Below are positions 9,225-17,368 of a DNA stretch of 64,000 nt, piece after piece. Position 1 is the stretch's first letter, and each line of letters begins with the position of its first letter. The notes below the pieces were generated by a model. It was not told the origin of the DNA, searched no databases, and saw only the letters and a program-made list of their open reading frames with translations. The DNA is from Afipia clevelandensis ATCC 49720 (GTDB lineage: Bacteria > Pseudomonadota > Alphaproteobacteria > Rhizobiales > Xanthobacteraceae). The stretch is from contig NZ_KB375281.1 in NCBI RefSeq assembly GCF_000336555.1, forward strand, positions 1,864,030 to 1,928,029, given 5' to 3'. The position numbers and the translations under genes are program-made.

Positions 9225-10060
9225 CAGGCCGCCTGCGCCGTCGTGACGCGTGAAATGGGCTGCGGCCGGCGCAGCGGATCTGTCCATGTCAAAATCTCGA
9301 ACCGGCCGTCCTCATGCTCGACCAATGCCGTGCAGCTCTCGACCCAGTCGCCGCAATTCATGTAGCGGATGCCGTTTTCATCGCGGATCGTCGCGTAGTG
9401 AATATGGCCGCAGATCACACCGTCGGTACCATGCCGCTTGGCTTCACCGGCCAGCGTCTGCTCGAACGCGCCGATATAGTTGACCGCGTTCTTCACCTTC
9501 TGCTTGGCCCATTGCGACAGAGACCAGTAAGGCCTGCCGAACAGCTTGCGGAATGCGTTGACCAGCCGGTTCATCTGGATCGCGAAATCGTAAGCGCGGT
9601 CGCCGAGATGCGCGAGCCAGCGCGCGTTCTGAACGACGAGATCGAAGATATCGCCGTGAATGACGAGATACTTCTTGCCGTCCGCGCCTTCGTGGATGGC
9701 GGTTTCGACAACCTCGATGCCGCCGAAATGGGTGCCGTAATAGGACCGCAGGAATTCGTCGTGATTGCCTGGAATGTAGATGACCCTGGCGCCCTTGCGG
9801 ACCCTGCGCAGCATCTTCTGCACGAAGTCATTGTGGGATTGGGGCCAGTGCCAGTTCGATTTCAGCGCCCAGCCGTCGATGATGTCTCCGACCAGATAGA
9901 TCGTATCGGCGTCATGGCAGCGGAGGAAGTCGAGAAGGCGGTCGGCTTGCGAGCCGCGGGCTCCGAGATGGACATCGGAGATGAACAAGGTGCGAAAGCG
10001 TCGTTCAGGACTGCTATCGCTGATAGCGTCTCTTTCCATGCGCGAGCCTTTATCAAACAT
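9224..10060 (-). CDS. LpxH-like UDP-2,3-diacylglucosamine diphosphatase family metallophosphoesterase
   Basis: Calcineurin-like metallophosphoesterase of 278 residues, related to LpxH (UDP-2,3-diacylglucosamine hydrolase of lipid A synthesis). Metal-binding motifs are visible in order: ISDVHLG, GDIIDGW, GNHDEF, VIHGDIFD and CGHIHYA. Alphaproteobacteria usually perform the lipid A step with LpxI, so this YbbF/LpxH-like protein may act on another nucleotide- or phospho-lipid. Pairing with a glycosyltransferase that overlaps its stop by one base supports a role in glycolipid formation. Start at 10060; an internal ATG after seven residues (MERDAIS) is also possible. Confidence 0.8.
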   Translation of the reverse strand: MFDKGSRMERDAISDSSPERRFRTLFISDVHLGARGSQADRLLDFLRCHDADTIYLVGDIIDGWALKSNWHWPQSHNDFVQKMLRRVRKGARVIYIPGNHDEFLRSYYGTHFGGIEVVETAIHEGADGKKYLVIHGDIFDLVVQNARWLAHLGDRAYDFAIQMNRLVNAFRKLFGRPYWSLSQWAKQKVKNAVNYIGAFEQTLAGEAKRHGTDGVICGHIHYATIRDENGIRYMNCGDWVESCTALVEHEDGRFEILTWTDPLRRPQPISRVTTAQAA

Positions 10061-10081
10061 CCATGACAGCGCGATGACAGG

Positions 10082-10744
10082 TCACGCCGCCTGCAAACCT
10101 GCCGTCCGCTCGAAACAAACCAGCGTATAGATGCCGAACGGCGCAACTTTGCGCCGCTCGACCAGGGTCGTACCGGCATTTGATTGCGCCCAAGCCTGCA
10201 GCCGCCCGAACGGGAATTCCGGGCGGAGGCCGAGGGCGCGGGTTTTCTTCGCCGCCCAGCGCTCGACCGCGGCGGCAACGCCGACTTCGGAATAAAGGTG
10301 GTTCACGAGGATGATGCGCCCACCAGGCTTCACCACGCGGTGGCATTCCGAGAGCACCTGCTCGGGATTGGCGACCAGCGTGATAACGAACTGCGCCACC
10401 ACGCAATCGAACGTCGCATCCTCGAACGTCATCTGATGCGCGTCCATCTGATGAACCGCCTTGACGAACGGATACTTGCCGCTTGCCATCTTGGCGCGGG
10501 CCTTCTCGAGCATCGGGGCGCTCATGTCGATGCCGGTGATCTCGGTGCTGTTGTCGTAGTCGTCGAACGACAGTCCGGTGCCGACTCCGACTTCGAGGAT
10601 CTTTCCGCCGATGGAGCGCGCCGCCTCGGCCGCGGCGCGACGGCCCTTCACCATCACCGGGCCGCACACGGCGTCATAGATCGGCGCCCAGCGGGCATAG
10701 GCGGTTTCAACGACGGTCTTTTCAAGATCGGACGAGCGCATCAC
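10082..10744 (-). CDS. pmtA: phosphatidylethanolamine N-methyltransferase, PmtA type
   Basis: SAM-dependent methyltransferase predicted to methylate phosphatidylethanolamine stepwise to phosphatidylcholine at the membrane surface. The 220 residues contain the SAM motif ILEVGVGTGLS (about 48-58), the acidic loop TGIDMSAPML, and the rhizobial PmtA-type start with ARWAPIYDAVCGPVM. Phosphatidylcholine synthesis is typical of Bradyrhizobiaceae. It ends 22 bases before the metallophosphoesterase, so the three genes pmtA, phosphoesterase and GT4 may be one lipid-related operon. Confidence 0.85.
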   Translation of the reverse strand: MMRSSDLEKTVVETAYARWAPIYDAVCGPVMVKGRRAAAEAARSIGGKILEVGVGTGLSFDDYDNSTEITGIDMSAPMLEKARAKMASGKYPFVKAVHQMDAHQMTFEDATFDCVVAQFVITLVANPEQVLSECHRVVKPGGRIILVNHLYSEVGVAAAVERWAAKKTRALGLRPEFPFGRLQAWAQSNAGTTLVERRKVAPFGIYTLVCFERTAGLQAA

Positions 10745-10888
10745 GGTTCCAGTCAGCGGTCTTAAGGAATCAGATTTCGTTTCGCTTACTGGCGATTAGC
10801 AGCCGAGTACGACAAACAGGCGACAGCCGCGGCAGCTTGTCGCGCGAGGCTCATGGCGGCTCCAAATATGACCGGAATTTCCCGCGAT

Positions 10889-10945
10889 CGTCATTGCGAG
10901 GAGCACTTGCGACGAAGCAATCCATTCTTCTCAATTGCTTCGTCG
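10889..10945. repeat. dispersed GTCATTGCGAG..GACGAAGCAATCCA repeat with palindrome
   Basis: The segment CGTCATTGCGAGGAGC...CGACGAAGCAATCC is a dispersed intergenic repeat I recognise from Bradyrhizobiaceae genomes. CGACGAAGCAAT (10910-10921) is repeated inverted as ATTGCTTCGTCG (10934-10945), giving a perfect 12-bp stem with a 12-base loop. It fills much of the 226-base gap between pmtA and thiD, where nothing else was seen. Confidence 0.7.
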
Positions 10946-10970
10946 AAAGTCACGCAACCTGAATTCCGGC

Positions 10971-11774
10971 CTAAGTGTAGAACGCATGAAAGTGATGGAT
11001 CGGCCCGTGGCCGTGCCCGACCTTCAGCCGGTCCGCTGCGGCGATGGCCGCGCTGACAAAGGCTTTGGCGTCGCGGACAGAGCGCTCAAGGGTGTGCCCC
11101 CTGGCAAGGCCCGCCGCGATGGCTGACGACAGCGAGCATCCGGTGCCGTGAGTGTTGCTGGTGGCGATGCGCGGCGCGGCGAGCCGGATCACCGCGTTTG
11201 CGTCGATCAGATAGTCCGTGCTCTCTGGCCCGTGCCCATGACCGCCCTTGATCAGGACGGCAGGACATCCGAGCGCGAGCAACCGCCTGCCCTGCTGTTC
11301 GATCTCCTGCTCGCTCGACGCGATGCTCTCATCGAGCAGCGCAGCGGCTTCCGGCAGATTGGGTGTGATGAGATGCGCGCGCGGAAAGAGCTTGCTGCGC
11401 AGGGCATCGACCGCATCGGACGACAACAGCCGGTCACCGGACGTTGCGACCATCACCGGATCGAACACGACATGCGGCGGCGACCAGCGATCAAGACCCG
11501 TGACAATGGCGTCGATGGCCTCGCCCCGCGCCACCATGCCGATCTTGACCGCCCTCACGTCGAGGTCGCTGAACACGGCGTCGATCTGCGCGGTGATGAA
11601 ATCGGCCGGAACGTCGTGGATGCCGGTGACGCCCTTTGTGTTCTGCGCCGTCAGCGCGGTAATGACGGACGCACCGTAAACGCCAAGAGCGGAAAAGGTC
11701 TTGAGGTCGGCCTGAATCCCGGCGCCGCCGCCCGAATCCGAACCGGCTATCGTGAGCGCAATCGGTATGCTCAT
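10971..11774 (-). CDS. thiD: hydroxymethylpyrimidine/phosphomethylpyrimidine kinase
   Basis: Ribokinase-fold enzyme that phosphorylates HMP and HMP-phosphate to HMP-PP in thiamine biosynthesis. At 267 residues it has the usual length, with the N-terminal substrate signature GSDSGGGAGIQADLKTF, the family tract VYGASVITALTAQNT and the C-terminal nucleotide region with catalytic Asp in NTHGTGCSLSSAIA. The gene stands alone and divergent from the Lrp-like gene at 11917. No THI-box riboswitch was recognised in the 142 bases upstream. Confidence 0.92.
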   Translation of the reverse strand: MSIPIALTIAGSDSGGGAGIQADLKTFSALGVYGASVITALTAQNTKGVTGIHDVPADFITAQIDAVFSDLDVRAVKIGMVARGEAIDAIVTGLDRWSPPHVVFDPVMVATSGDRLLSSDAVDALRSKLFPRAHLITPNLPEAAALLDESIASSEQEIEQQGRRLLALGCPAVLIKGGHGHGPESTDYLIDANAVIRLAAPRIATSNTHGTGCSLSSAIAAGLARGHTLERSVRDAKAFVSAAIAAADRLKVGHGHGPIHHFHAFYT

Positions 11775-11916
11775 GGCTGTCTCATCCGGCGTTCCGGGCT
11801 CCTGCTATCCTGCTCTAACCCGTTGAATAAACGCGAGCAAGCGACCTTGCCATGGGGAGCGGATTTGGCTCTATTGCCCCTCAGAACACGTCTTACTACC
11901 TGCCGGAGAAACAGCG

Positions 11917-12159
11917 ATGGTCCCCTTCTTTGTCCAGATCAAATGCAAGCTGGGCCAGTCCTACGTGGTCGCCAACGCGATCGCCGAGGCTGAAATCGCC
12001 TCTGAAATCTACTCCACGGCGGGCGACTACGATCTGCTGGTCAAGTTCTATGTCGATAGCGGAACGGATATCGGCCACTTCGTGAACGAGAAGCTGCAGG
12101 TCATTCCCGGCATCCAGGACACCTATACGATCATCACGTTCAAGGCGTTCGGGGTCTAA
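11917..12159 (+). CDS. stand-alone Lrp/AsnC ligand-binding domain protein
   Basis: An 80-residue protein corresponding to only the C-terminal RAM/SAM effector domain of Lrp/AsnC regulators, with no DNA-binding domain. The start ATG at 11917 has a good ribosome site (GGAG, about nine bases before). Characteristic parts are the first strand VPFFVQIKCK, the middle YSTAGDYDLLVKFYV and the last IQDTYTIITFKAF. Such stand-alone domains form dimers or decamers that bind amino acids; a regulatory target is not evident. It converges with the EamA gene, 14 bases away. Confidence 0.85.
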   Translation: MVPFFVQIKCKLGQSYVVANAIAEAEIASEIYSTAGDYDLLVKFYVDSGTDIGHFVNEKLQVIPGIQDTYTIITFKAFGV

Positions 12160-12173
12160 GCCCGGGCGGCCTT

Positions 12174-13151
12174 TCAGGCCGCTTTGGATTCCTCGGTCAC
12201 CGGCGCGTCGGGATTTTCCTCGTCATCGGCCATGGTGGCGATGGCGGCGACCGGCGTGTCGCGCAGCCGCTTCAGGCCGAGATAACGCTCGCGCAGGATG
12301 ACGAAGATTCCCGCGCTGGCCACGATGATCGCGCCGAACACGATGTAAGGCGTCGGCACCTCGCCGAAGAACCAGTAGCCAAGCATGAAGGCCCACAGCA
12401 TCGCGGTGTAATCGAACGGCGCGAGGAACGACGCCGGCGCGTAGCGATAGCTGTCGGTGAAAAAGATCTGCCCGAGGCCGCCGGCGATGCCGATGCCACC
12501 CAGAATAACCACGTCCTGCCATGTGGACGGCATGCGCCAGCCGAATGGTGCGGTCAGCAGCGAGACCAGCAACACCAGCAGCGTCATGAAGATCACGATG
12601 GACGATGTGGTCTCGGTCGCGGTCAGCCGCCGGATCTGGATCGACGCGCCGCCAGCGGTGAAAGCATTGGTCAGCGCAAACAGGATGCCGACGATCATCG
12701 ACGCCGTCAGCGCGGCATGATCGCGGAAGTACGGCATCAGCATCAGGATGACGCCGCAGAAACCGAAGGCGACCGCGGACCAGCGATAGGCGTGGACCTT
12801 CTCCTTCAGGAACACCGCCGCGAAGATGACCGTGATCAGCGGCGACGCAAACGCGATGGCGGTAAAGTCCGCAATCGGAATCCGCGCCAGCGCTGCGAAC
12901 GTCGCGAAGGTCCCGACCACACTGAACACGCCGCGCAGCAGATGTTCCCTGGGACGCTCGGTCCGCAGCGCGCCCTTGAGCTGCCCGCGCCAGCCGAACA
13001 CGACCAGGATCGGGATCAGCGCGAACAGCGAACGGAAGAACGCGACCTGTCCTTCCGGATATGCTCCGGCCAGATAGCGCACCTGCGCGCCCATGATCGC
13101 GAACATCAGGGTGCTCGCGACCTTGAACGAAACGGCTTTGACGATGTGCAT
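12174..13151 (-). CDS. DMT-family (EamA) transporter
   Basis: Inner-membrane drug/metabolite transporter with about ten spans in two EamA repeats (approximately residues 10-140 and 155-290). The open frame extends to 13358, but the first 69 residues are Arg/Pro-rich and unlike the family; the ATG at 13151 begins a normal first span (HIVKAVSFKVASTLMFAIMG), so I start there. The C-terminal 30 residues are acidic and hydrophilic. The substrate is unknown. The upstream 124 bases to the cytochrome gene hold no recognisable feature. Confidence 0.82.
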   Translation of the reverse strand: MHIVKAVSFKVASTLMFAIMGAQVRYLAGAYPEGQVAFFRSLFALIPILVVFGWRGQLKGALRTERPREHLLRGVFSVVGTFATFAALARIPIADFTAIAFASPLITVIFAAVFLKEKVHAYRWSAVAFGFCGVILMLMPYFRDHAALTASMIVGILFALTNAFTAGGASIQIRRLTATETTSSIVIFMTLLVLLVSLLTAPFGWRMPSTWQDVVILGGIGIAGGLGQIFFTDSYRYAPASFLAPFDYTAMLWAFMLGYWFFGEVPTPYIVFGAIIVASAGIFVILRERYLGLKRLRDTPVAAIATMADDEENPDAPVTEESKAA

Positions 13152-13275
13152 CGGAGATGAGAATCTGGAGGGCAATTTTCGGCCCGACAAAGCATGCTCC
13201 GGCTGCCGGGGAAAGCCCGGCTGCAACATGGCTTCCAGCGGCGCCATGCAGACGACTTGCCCGTTTCTGCGGCAA

Positions 13276-14193
13276 TCAGCTCTTCTTCTTGGGCCTTGCC
13301 GGGCCGTCCACCGCAGGGAGCGACTTGAGATAGGCCGCCATCGCGGCGCGGTCCTCATCGCTGAGTTCCGAGGTGTTCTTGATCACCCGCACCATCGAGC
13401 CGCCGGCGGTATCGCCGCTGGGCAGTTCGCCGGTCTTGAGGAACCAGGCGATCTCCTTCTCGCTCCAGTCCTTGAGGCCCTTCTGGGTAATGTTCGGAAC
13501 CCAGCCCTCGCCTTCCGGGTTCGGCCCCCCGGCGAAGCGCTGCGAGGCCACGATGCCGCCGAGAAAATTGCGCGGGCTATGGCACTCGGCGCAGTGGCCG
13601 AGGCCGTTGACGAGGTAAGCGCCGCGATTCCACGCCGCCGACTGCTTTGGGTCCGGCACGAACGGCTTGTCATCCATGAACAGGAATTTCCATCCGCCGA
13701 CCAGACGGCGGATGTTGAACGGAAACGTCACATCGTGCGGACGTGCCCGGCCGGACAGCGGCGGCAGGGTCTTGATGTAGGCGAACAGGTCGCGGATGTC
13801 GTTGTCGGTGGCGTGGGTGTACGACCCGTACGGAAGCGACGGATAGTAATGCTCTCCGTTCGGCGAGGTGCCGTGCTTCACGGCGTTGATGAAATCTACT
13901 TCGCTCCAGTTGCCGATGCCGTTCTGCTTGTGCGGCGAGATATTCGGCACATGGAAGGTGCCGAATGGCGACGGGATCGCCAGCCCGCCGCCGAGCATGG
14001 TGCGCGGCTCGCCCGTAACGCCATGACAGGACGCGCAGCCGCCGGCGTCGAATACCGCTTTGCCGTTGGCGACATTGGGGGTGTAGGCAGGCAGCGCCGC
14101 GGCGGACACCACGACGGGCATGGTGACGAACCAGAAAACGCCCGCACCGGCGATCAGGGCGATCAGCGCCAACAGAATGAGTTTTCGCACCAT
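13276..14193 (-). CDS. membrane-anchored diheme c-type cytochrome
   Basis: Electron-transfer protein exported to the periplasm. It has an N-terminal hydrophobic anchor (residues about 4-25) and two heme-binding CxxCH motifs, CASCH (53-57) and CAECH (201-205), each in a monoheme domain of about 100 residues. The architecture resembles the cytochrome subunits of alcohol, aldehyde and nicotinate dehydrogenases. It lies downstream of a lone CoxL-like molybdopterin subunit (14987-17293) with a second small cytochrome between them, so it may accept electrons from that enzyme; the partnership is an inference. The C-terminal tail is basic (KKKS). Confidence 0.88.
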   Translation of the reverse strand: MVRKLILLALIALIAGAGVFWFVTMPVVVSAAALPAYTPNVANGKAVFDAGGCASCHGVTGEPRTMLGGGLAIPSPFGTFHVPNISPHKQNGIGNWSEVDFINAVKHGTSPNGEHYYPSLPYGSYTHATDNDIRDLFAYIKTLPPLSGRARPHDVTFPFNIRRLVGGWKFLFMDDKPFVPDPKQSAAWNRGAYLVNGLGHCAECHSPRNFLGGIVASQRFAGGPNPEGEGWVPNITQKGLKDWSEKEIAWFLKTGELPSGDTAGGSMVRVIKNTSELSDEDRAAMAAYLKSLPAVDGPARPKKKS

Positions 14194-14213
14194 GCTTCCC
14201 TCGCGATGATCAG

Positions 14214-14365
14214 CCCCCCTCTCCCCATAGCCCGTCGAAGACGGGCGTAAACGCCCTTTCGGGGGAGAGGATTGGGGTGAGGGGCTCCAGGTCTATCGAG
14301 AGATTCTACGCCCTCACCCGCCGCGCTTCGCGCGCCGACCTCTCCCCACGGGAGAGGTAAGCCGA
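14214..14365. repeat. dispersed CCCCTCTCCCC / GGGGAGAGG..GTGAGGGG repeat
   Basis: The 229-base gap between the two cytochrome genes contains CCCCCTCTCCCC at the left, GGGGGAGAGG..GGGTGAGGGG in the middle, CCCTCACCCG followed by the palindromic CGCGCTTCGCGCG, and CTCTCCCC..GGGAGAGG at the right. This nested set of inverted repeats is a familiar intergenic element of Bradyrhizobiaceae. No gene was found in it. Confidence 0.7.
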
Positions 14366-14422
14366 GACAAGCACTCAGACCAATTTGGTTGCAAGTTGAA
14401 TTGCGCGCAGCGTCAAAACAAA

Positions 14423-14872
14423 TCAGCTATTCTTCACGCGGAACGTCTCGTGGCAGCCGGAGCAGGCCTTACCGATGCTCGGCATCGCCGCCTTGAGGCT
14501 GTCGGCATCCTTGATCTTGCCCTTGGCTTCGCTGACCGCCTTGGCGAAATTGGCCGTTGCCGCCTCGAATCCTGCCTTGTCCTCCCAGATCTTGGGGGAC
14601 GGCGTGTATTCGCTGGTCTGCTTCACGTCTTTCACGCTGGCCGGATAGAGCGACGGAATCTTCTTGGCGGATGCTTCAAGCTGCGCCAGAGCGGCATCGA
14701 CAGCAGCCTGATCGTAAGGCTTGTCGCCGCGCGCCATCGGGCTGAGAGTGCCGCCAAGGGCTTTGCCATTTGCCTTCATGCTGGCATGGCTCTGTTCGAT
14801 CAGATCCTGCTGCGCCACCACCGCGGTGGCGCCAAAAAGAACTGCAGCAACAACTAGAACGGCACGTTTCAT
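14423..14872 (-). CDS. c'/c-556-family cytochrome
   Basis: Periplasmic four-helix-bundle monoheme cytochrome of 149 residues. A cleavable signal peptide is present (residues 1-20, ending AVVA), and the heme motif CSGCH lies at the very C terminus (137-141), as is typical for the cytochrome c'/c556 family. A strong ribosome site AAGGAAGG precedes the ATG at 14872. It follows the CoxL-like subunit by 114 bases on the same strand and may be its redox partner, although cytochromes of this family also act in NO binding or have unassigned roles. Confidence 0.88.
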   Translation of the reverse strand: MKRAVLVVAAVLFGATAVVAQQDLIEQSHASMKANGKALGGTLSPMARGDKPYDQAAVDAALAQLEASAKKIPSLYPASVKDVKQTSEYTPSPKIWEDKAGFEAATANFAKAVSEAKGKIKDADSLKAAMPSIGKACSGCHETFRVKNS

Positions 14873-14986
14873 CGGGTATTTCCTTCCTTGAGCTTAAAGT
14901 AACGCTTCACTTTAACCTTCGCCAAAATCGTGCATTCCCTCGCATCCTGACAAGGCCAAGAATTTTTTCGTGAGACGGGAATTTTT

Positions 14987-17293
14987 CTACATGCGGTGTA
15001 CGCGGCGGCTGTTTTCAATCGCCATCCAGACACGCTCGGCTGTGGCCGGCATGTCGATATGGCCGATGCCATAGTCGCGATAAAGACCGTCGATGATCGC
15101 ATTCACCACTGCGGGACAGGAGCCGATGGCGCCCGCCTCGCCCGCGCCCTTGACGCCTAGGGGATTGGTCTTGCACGGCACGTTATGGGTCTCGAACTTG
15201 ATCGATGGGCCGTCCGCAGCACGCGGCAGCGCATAATCCATGAACGTGCCGGTGACGAGCTGGCCGTCGGTGGCATCGTACACCGCCGCCTCCATCAGGG
15301 CCTGACCGATGCCCTGCATGGTGCCGCCATGGACCTGACCCGCCAGCAACAACGGGTTCAGCGTCACACCGAAATCGTCGACAATGACGTAGTTCACCAC
15401 ATGGATCACGCCAGTGGATGGATCGATCTCGACCTCGGCGATATGCGTGCCGTTCGGATAGGTGCCGTCGGCGCTGCTGAACGTGCTGCTGGCAGTGAGC
15501 TTCGACGGATCGGCCCCGGCGCGTTTCGCAAGGTCTGCGAATGACACCGTGCGATCGGTGCCGACGATGCGGATCGCACCGTCGCTGAATTCCAGATCGC
15601 CCGCGCCGGTTTCCAGCACGTCGGCCGCGATGTCCTTCAAATTTGTGCCGAGCGTGCGCGTTGCCCGCTCCACACTGACGCCGCCGGAGGGAATCGAACT
15701 GGAACCGCCGGTGCCGAGACCGGTTGCGATCTCGTCGGTATCGCCCTGATGAATATGGACACGCTCCGGTGCAATTCCGAACTGCTCAGCGACAATCTGC
15801 GCATAGGCCGTCTGGTGCCCCTGCCCGCTCGATTGCGTGCCGATCAGAATGGTAATGTCGCCGTCGGAATCGAGCCGCACCTGCGCGGTCTCCTCGCCCA
15901 TGGTACCGCAGACCTCGACATAGGTGCCGAGACCGATGCCGCGCACGAGTCCCTGCTTCTTCGCAGCCTTGGCGCGCCGGGGAAACTCCTTCCACTCGGC
16001 CACATCCATCGCGCGCTTCATGTGCGCGGCGAAGTCGCCCGAGTCATAGATTTTGCCGGTGGCCGTCTTGTAGGGCATGGCCTTCGGCTGAATGAAATTC
16101 TTGCGGCGGATCGCATCGGGCGCCATGCCCAGCTTGCGCGCAGCCGCATCGACAAGGCGCTCGACCACATAGGCGGCCTCGGGGCGTCCGGCACCGCGAT
16201 AGGCATCGACCGGCACCGTGTTGGTGAACACCGTGCGGACGCGGCAATGGAAGGCCTGAAGATCGTAGAGGCCGGGCAGCATGCCCGCGCCGCCGTGCGG
16301 AATATACGGCCCGAAGGTGGACAGATAAGCGCCCATGTCGCCCATCAGATCGACATCCATGCCGAGAAATTTGCCATCCTCGGCGAGCGCCATGCGCGCC
16401 GTGGTGACGTTGTCCCGCCCCTGCGCATCGCCGACAAAATGATCGGCACGCTCCGCCGTCCATTTCACCGTCTTCTTCAGCTTGCGGGCCGCGACAGCGG
16501 CCAGCGCATATTCCCGATAGGGAAACAGCTTGGTGCCGAAGCCGCCGCCGACATCCGGGCAGATCACCCGCATCTTCTCGACGGGAATGTTGAGCACGTT
16601 CTGGCAGAGAATGTCGCGCAGCCGGTGGCTGCCCTGGCTGCCGATGGTCAGCGTGAGATGGTCACGCTTGGCATCGTATTCGCAGACGACCGCGCGGGTC
16701 TCCATGTAGTTGGTGACGATGCGCGGATTGACGATGCTGATCTCAGCCACCGCATGTGCTTTCGCAAAAGCCGCCTCGGTCGCCTTCTTGTCGCCGATGG
16801 ACGTATCGAACAGCACATTGCCGGTATGATCCGGCCAGACCTGCGGCGCACCCTTCTTCACCGCGTTGACCAGTCCGACCACGGCTGGCAACGGCGTCCA
16901 TTCCACCTCGATGGCTTCGAGTGCGTCGCGCGCCTGCTCGACCGTTTCGGCGACGACAAATGCAACCGCATCGCCGACATGGCGGACGACATCGCGCGCG
17001 AGGATCGGATATGGCGGGCCGGTGAAAGGCTCGTCCGGAAGATTAAAGAGGCAGGGAAGTCCGCCGAGATCCTTCACGTCATCCGGCGTCAGAATCGCGG
17101 CGACGCCCGGCAGCGCCCGCGCCTTCGTCGCATCGAGCTTGAACTTCGCATGGGCGTGCGGGGAGCGCAGCACAAGGGCATGCAGCGCCGCGGCTGGCGT
17201 GTAGTCGTCCGTGTAACGGCCCTTGCCGCGAATGAGTGCATCATCCTCCTTGCGAAGGACGCTTTGACCGACACCGAATTTGACAGGAGCCAT
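14987..17293 (-). CDS. xanthine dehydrogenase-family molybdopterin-binding large subunit (form II CoxL-like)
   Basis: Molybdenum-cofactor-binding catalytic subunit of 768 residues. The N-terminal aldehyde oxidase/xanthine dehydrogenase a/b hammerhead domain occupies about residues 20-130, and the two molybdopterin-binding domains follow. The active-site tract DAYRGAGRPEAAY has the AYRGAGR motif of form II (not CO-oxidising form I, which has AYXCSFR), and the catalytic Glu lies in VKGAGEAGAIG near the C terminus. No 2Fe-2S small subunit or FAD medium subunit is adjacent. Two c-type cytochromes lie downstream on the same strand. The substrate is unknown: an aldehyde or N-heterocycle is possible. 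Confidence 0.9.
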   Translation of the reverse strand: MAPVKFGVGQSVLRKEDDALIRGKGRYTDDYTPAAALHALVLRSPHAHAKFKLDATKARALPGVAAILTPDDVKDLGGLPCLFNLPDEPFTGPPYPILARDVVRHVGDAVAFVVAETVEQARDALEAIEVEWTPLPAVVGLVNAVKKGAPQVWPDHTGNVLFDTSIGDKKATEAAFAKAHAVAEISIVNPRIVTNYMETRAVVCEYDAKRDHLTLTIGSQGSHRLRDILCQNVLNIPVEKMRVICPDVGGGFGTKLFPYREYALAAVAARKLKKTVKWTAERADHFVGDAQGRDNVTTARMALAEDGKFLGMDVDLMGDMGAYLSTFGPYIPHGGAGMLPGLYDLQAFHCRVRTVFTNTVPVDAYRGAGRPEAAYVVERLVDAAARKLGMAPDAIRRKNFIQPKAMPYKTATGKIYDSGDFAAHMKRAMDVAEWKEFPRRAKAAKKQGLVRGIGLGTYVEVCGTMGEETAQVRLDSDGDITILIGTQSSGQGHQTAYAQIVAEQFGIAPERVHIHQGDTDEIATGLGTGGSSSIPSGGVSVERATRTLGTNLKDIAADVLETGAGDLEFSDGAIRIVGTDRTVSFADLAKRAGADPSKLTASSTFSSADGTYPNGTHIAEVEIDPSTGVIHVVNYVIVDDFGVTLNPLLLAGQVHGGTMQGIGQALMEAAVYDATDGQLVTGTFMDYALPRAADGPSIKFETHNVPCKTNPLGVKGAGEAGAIGSCPAVVNAIIDGLYRDYGIGHIDMPATAERVWMAIENSRRVHRM

Positions 17294-17368
17294 AAAAATC
17301 TTCCCGACTGCAATCTGGAACTGTTCTAAGCTCCATCATGCAGCGGAATGGCAGGAAGCGCAAATGGC

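Noticed and set aside
7191-9365. 724-codon open frame on the plus strand
   Set aside because: It runs antisense over the threonine dehydratase and the GT4 gene, is rich in Arg/His/Gly with no domain, and is a typical high-G+C shadow frame.
10745-10970. Possible small RNA or riboswitch upstream of pmtA
   Set aside because: The structure present is the dispersed GTCATTGCGAG-type repeat; no riboswitch consensus was seen.
12174-13358. Longer EamA gene with 69 extra N-terminal residues
   Set aside because: The extension is Arg/Pro-rich, unlike the family, and the ATG at 13151 starts a regular first membrane span.
15749-17329. 526-codon open frame on the plus strand
   Set aside because: Antisense to the molybdopterin subunit, which has clear active-site motifs.
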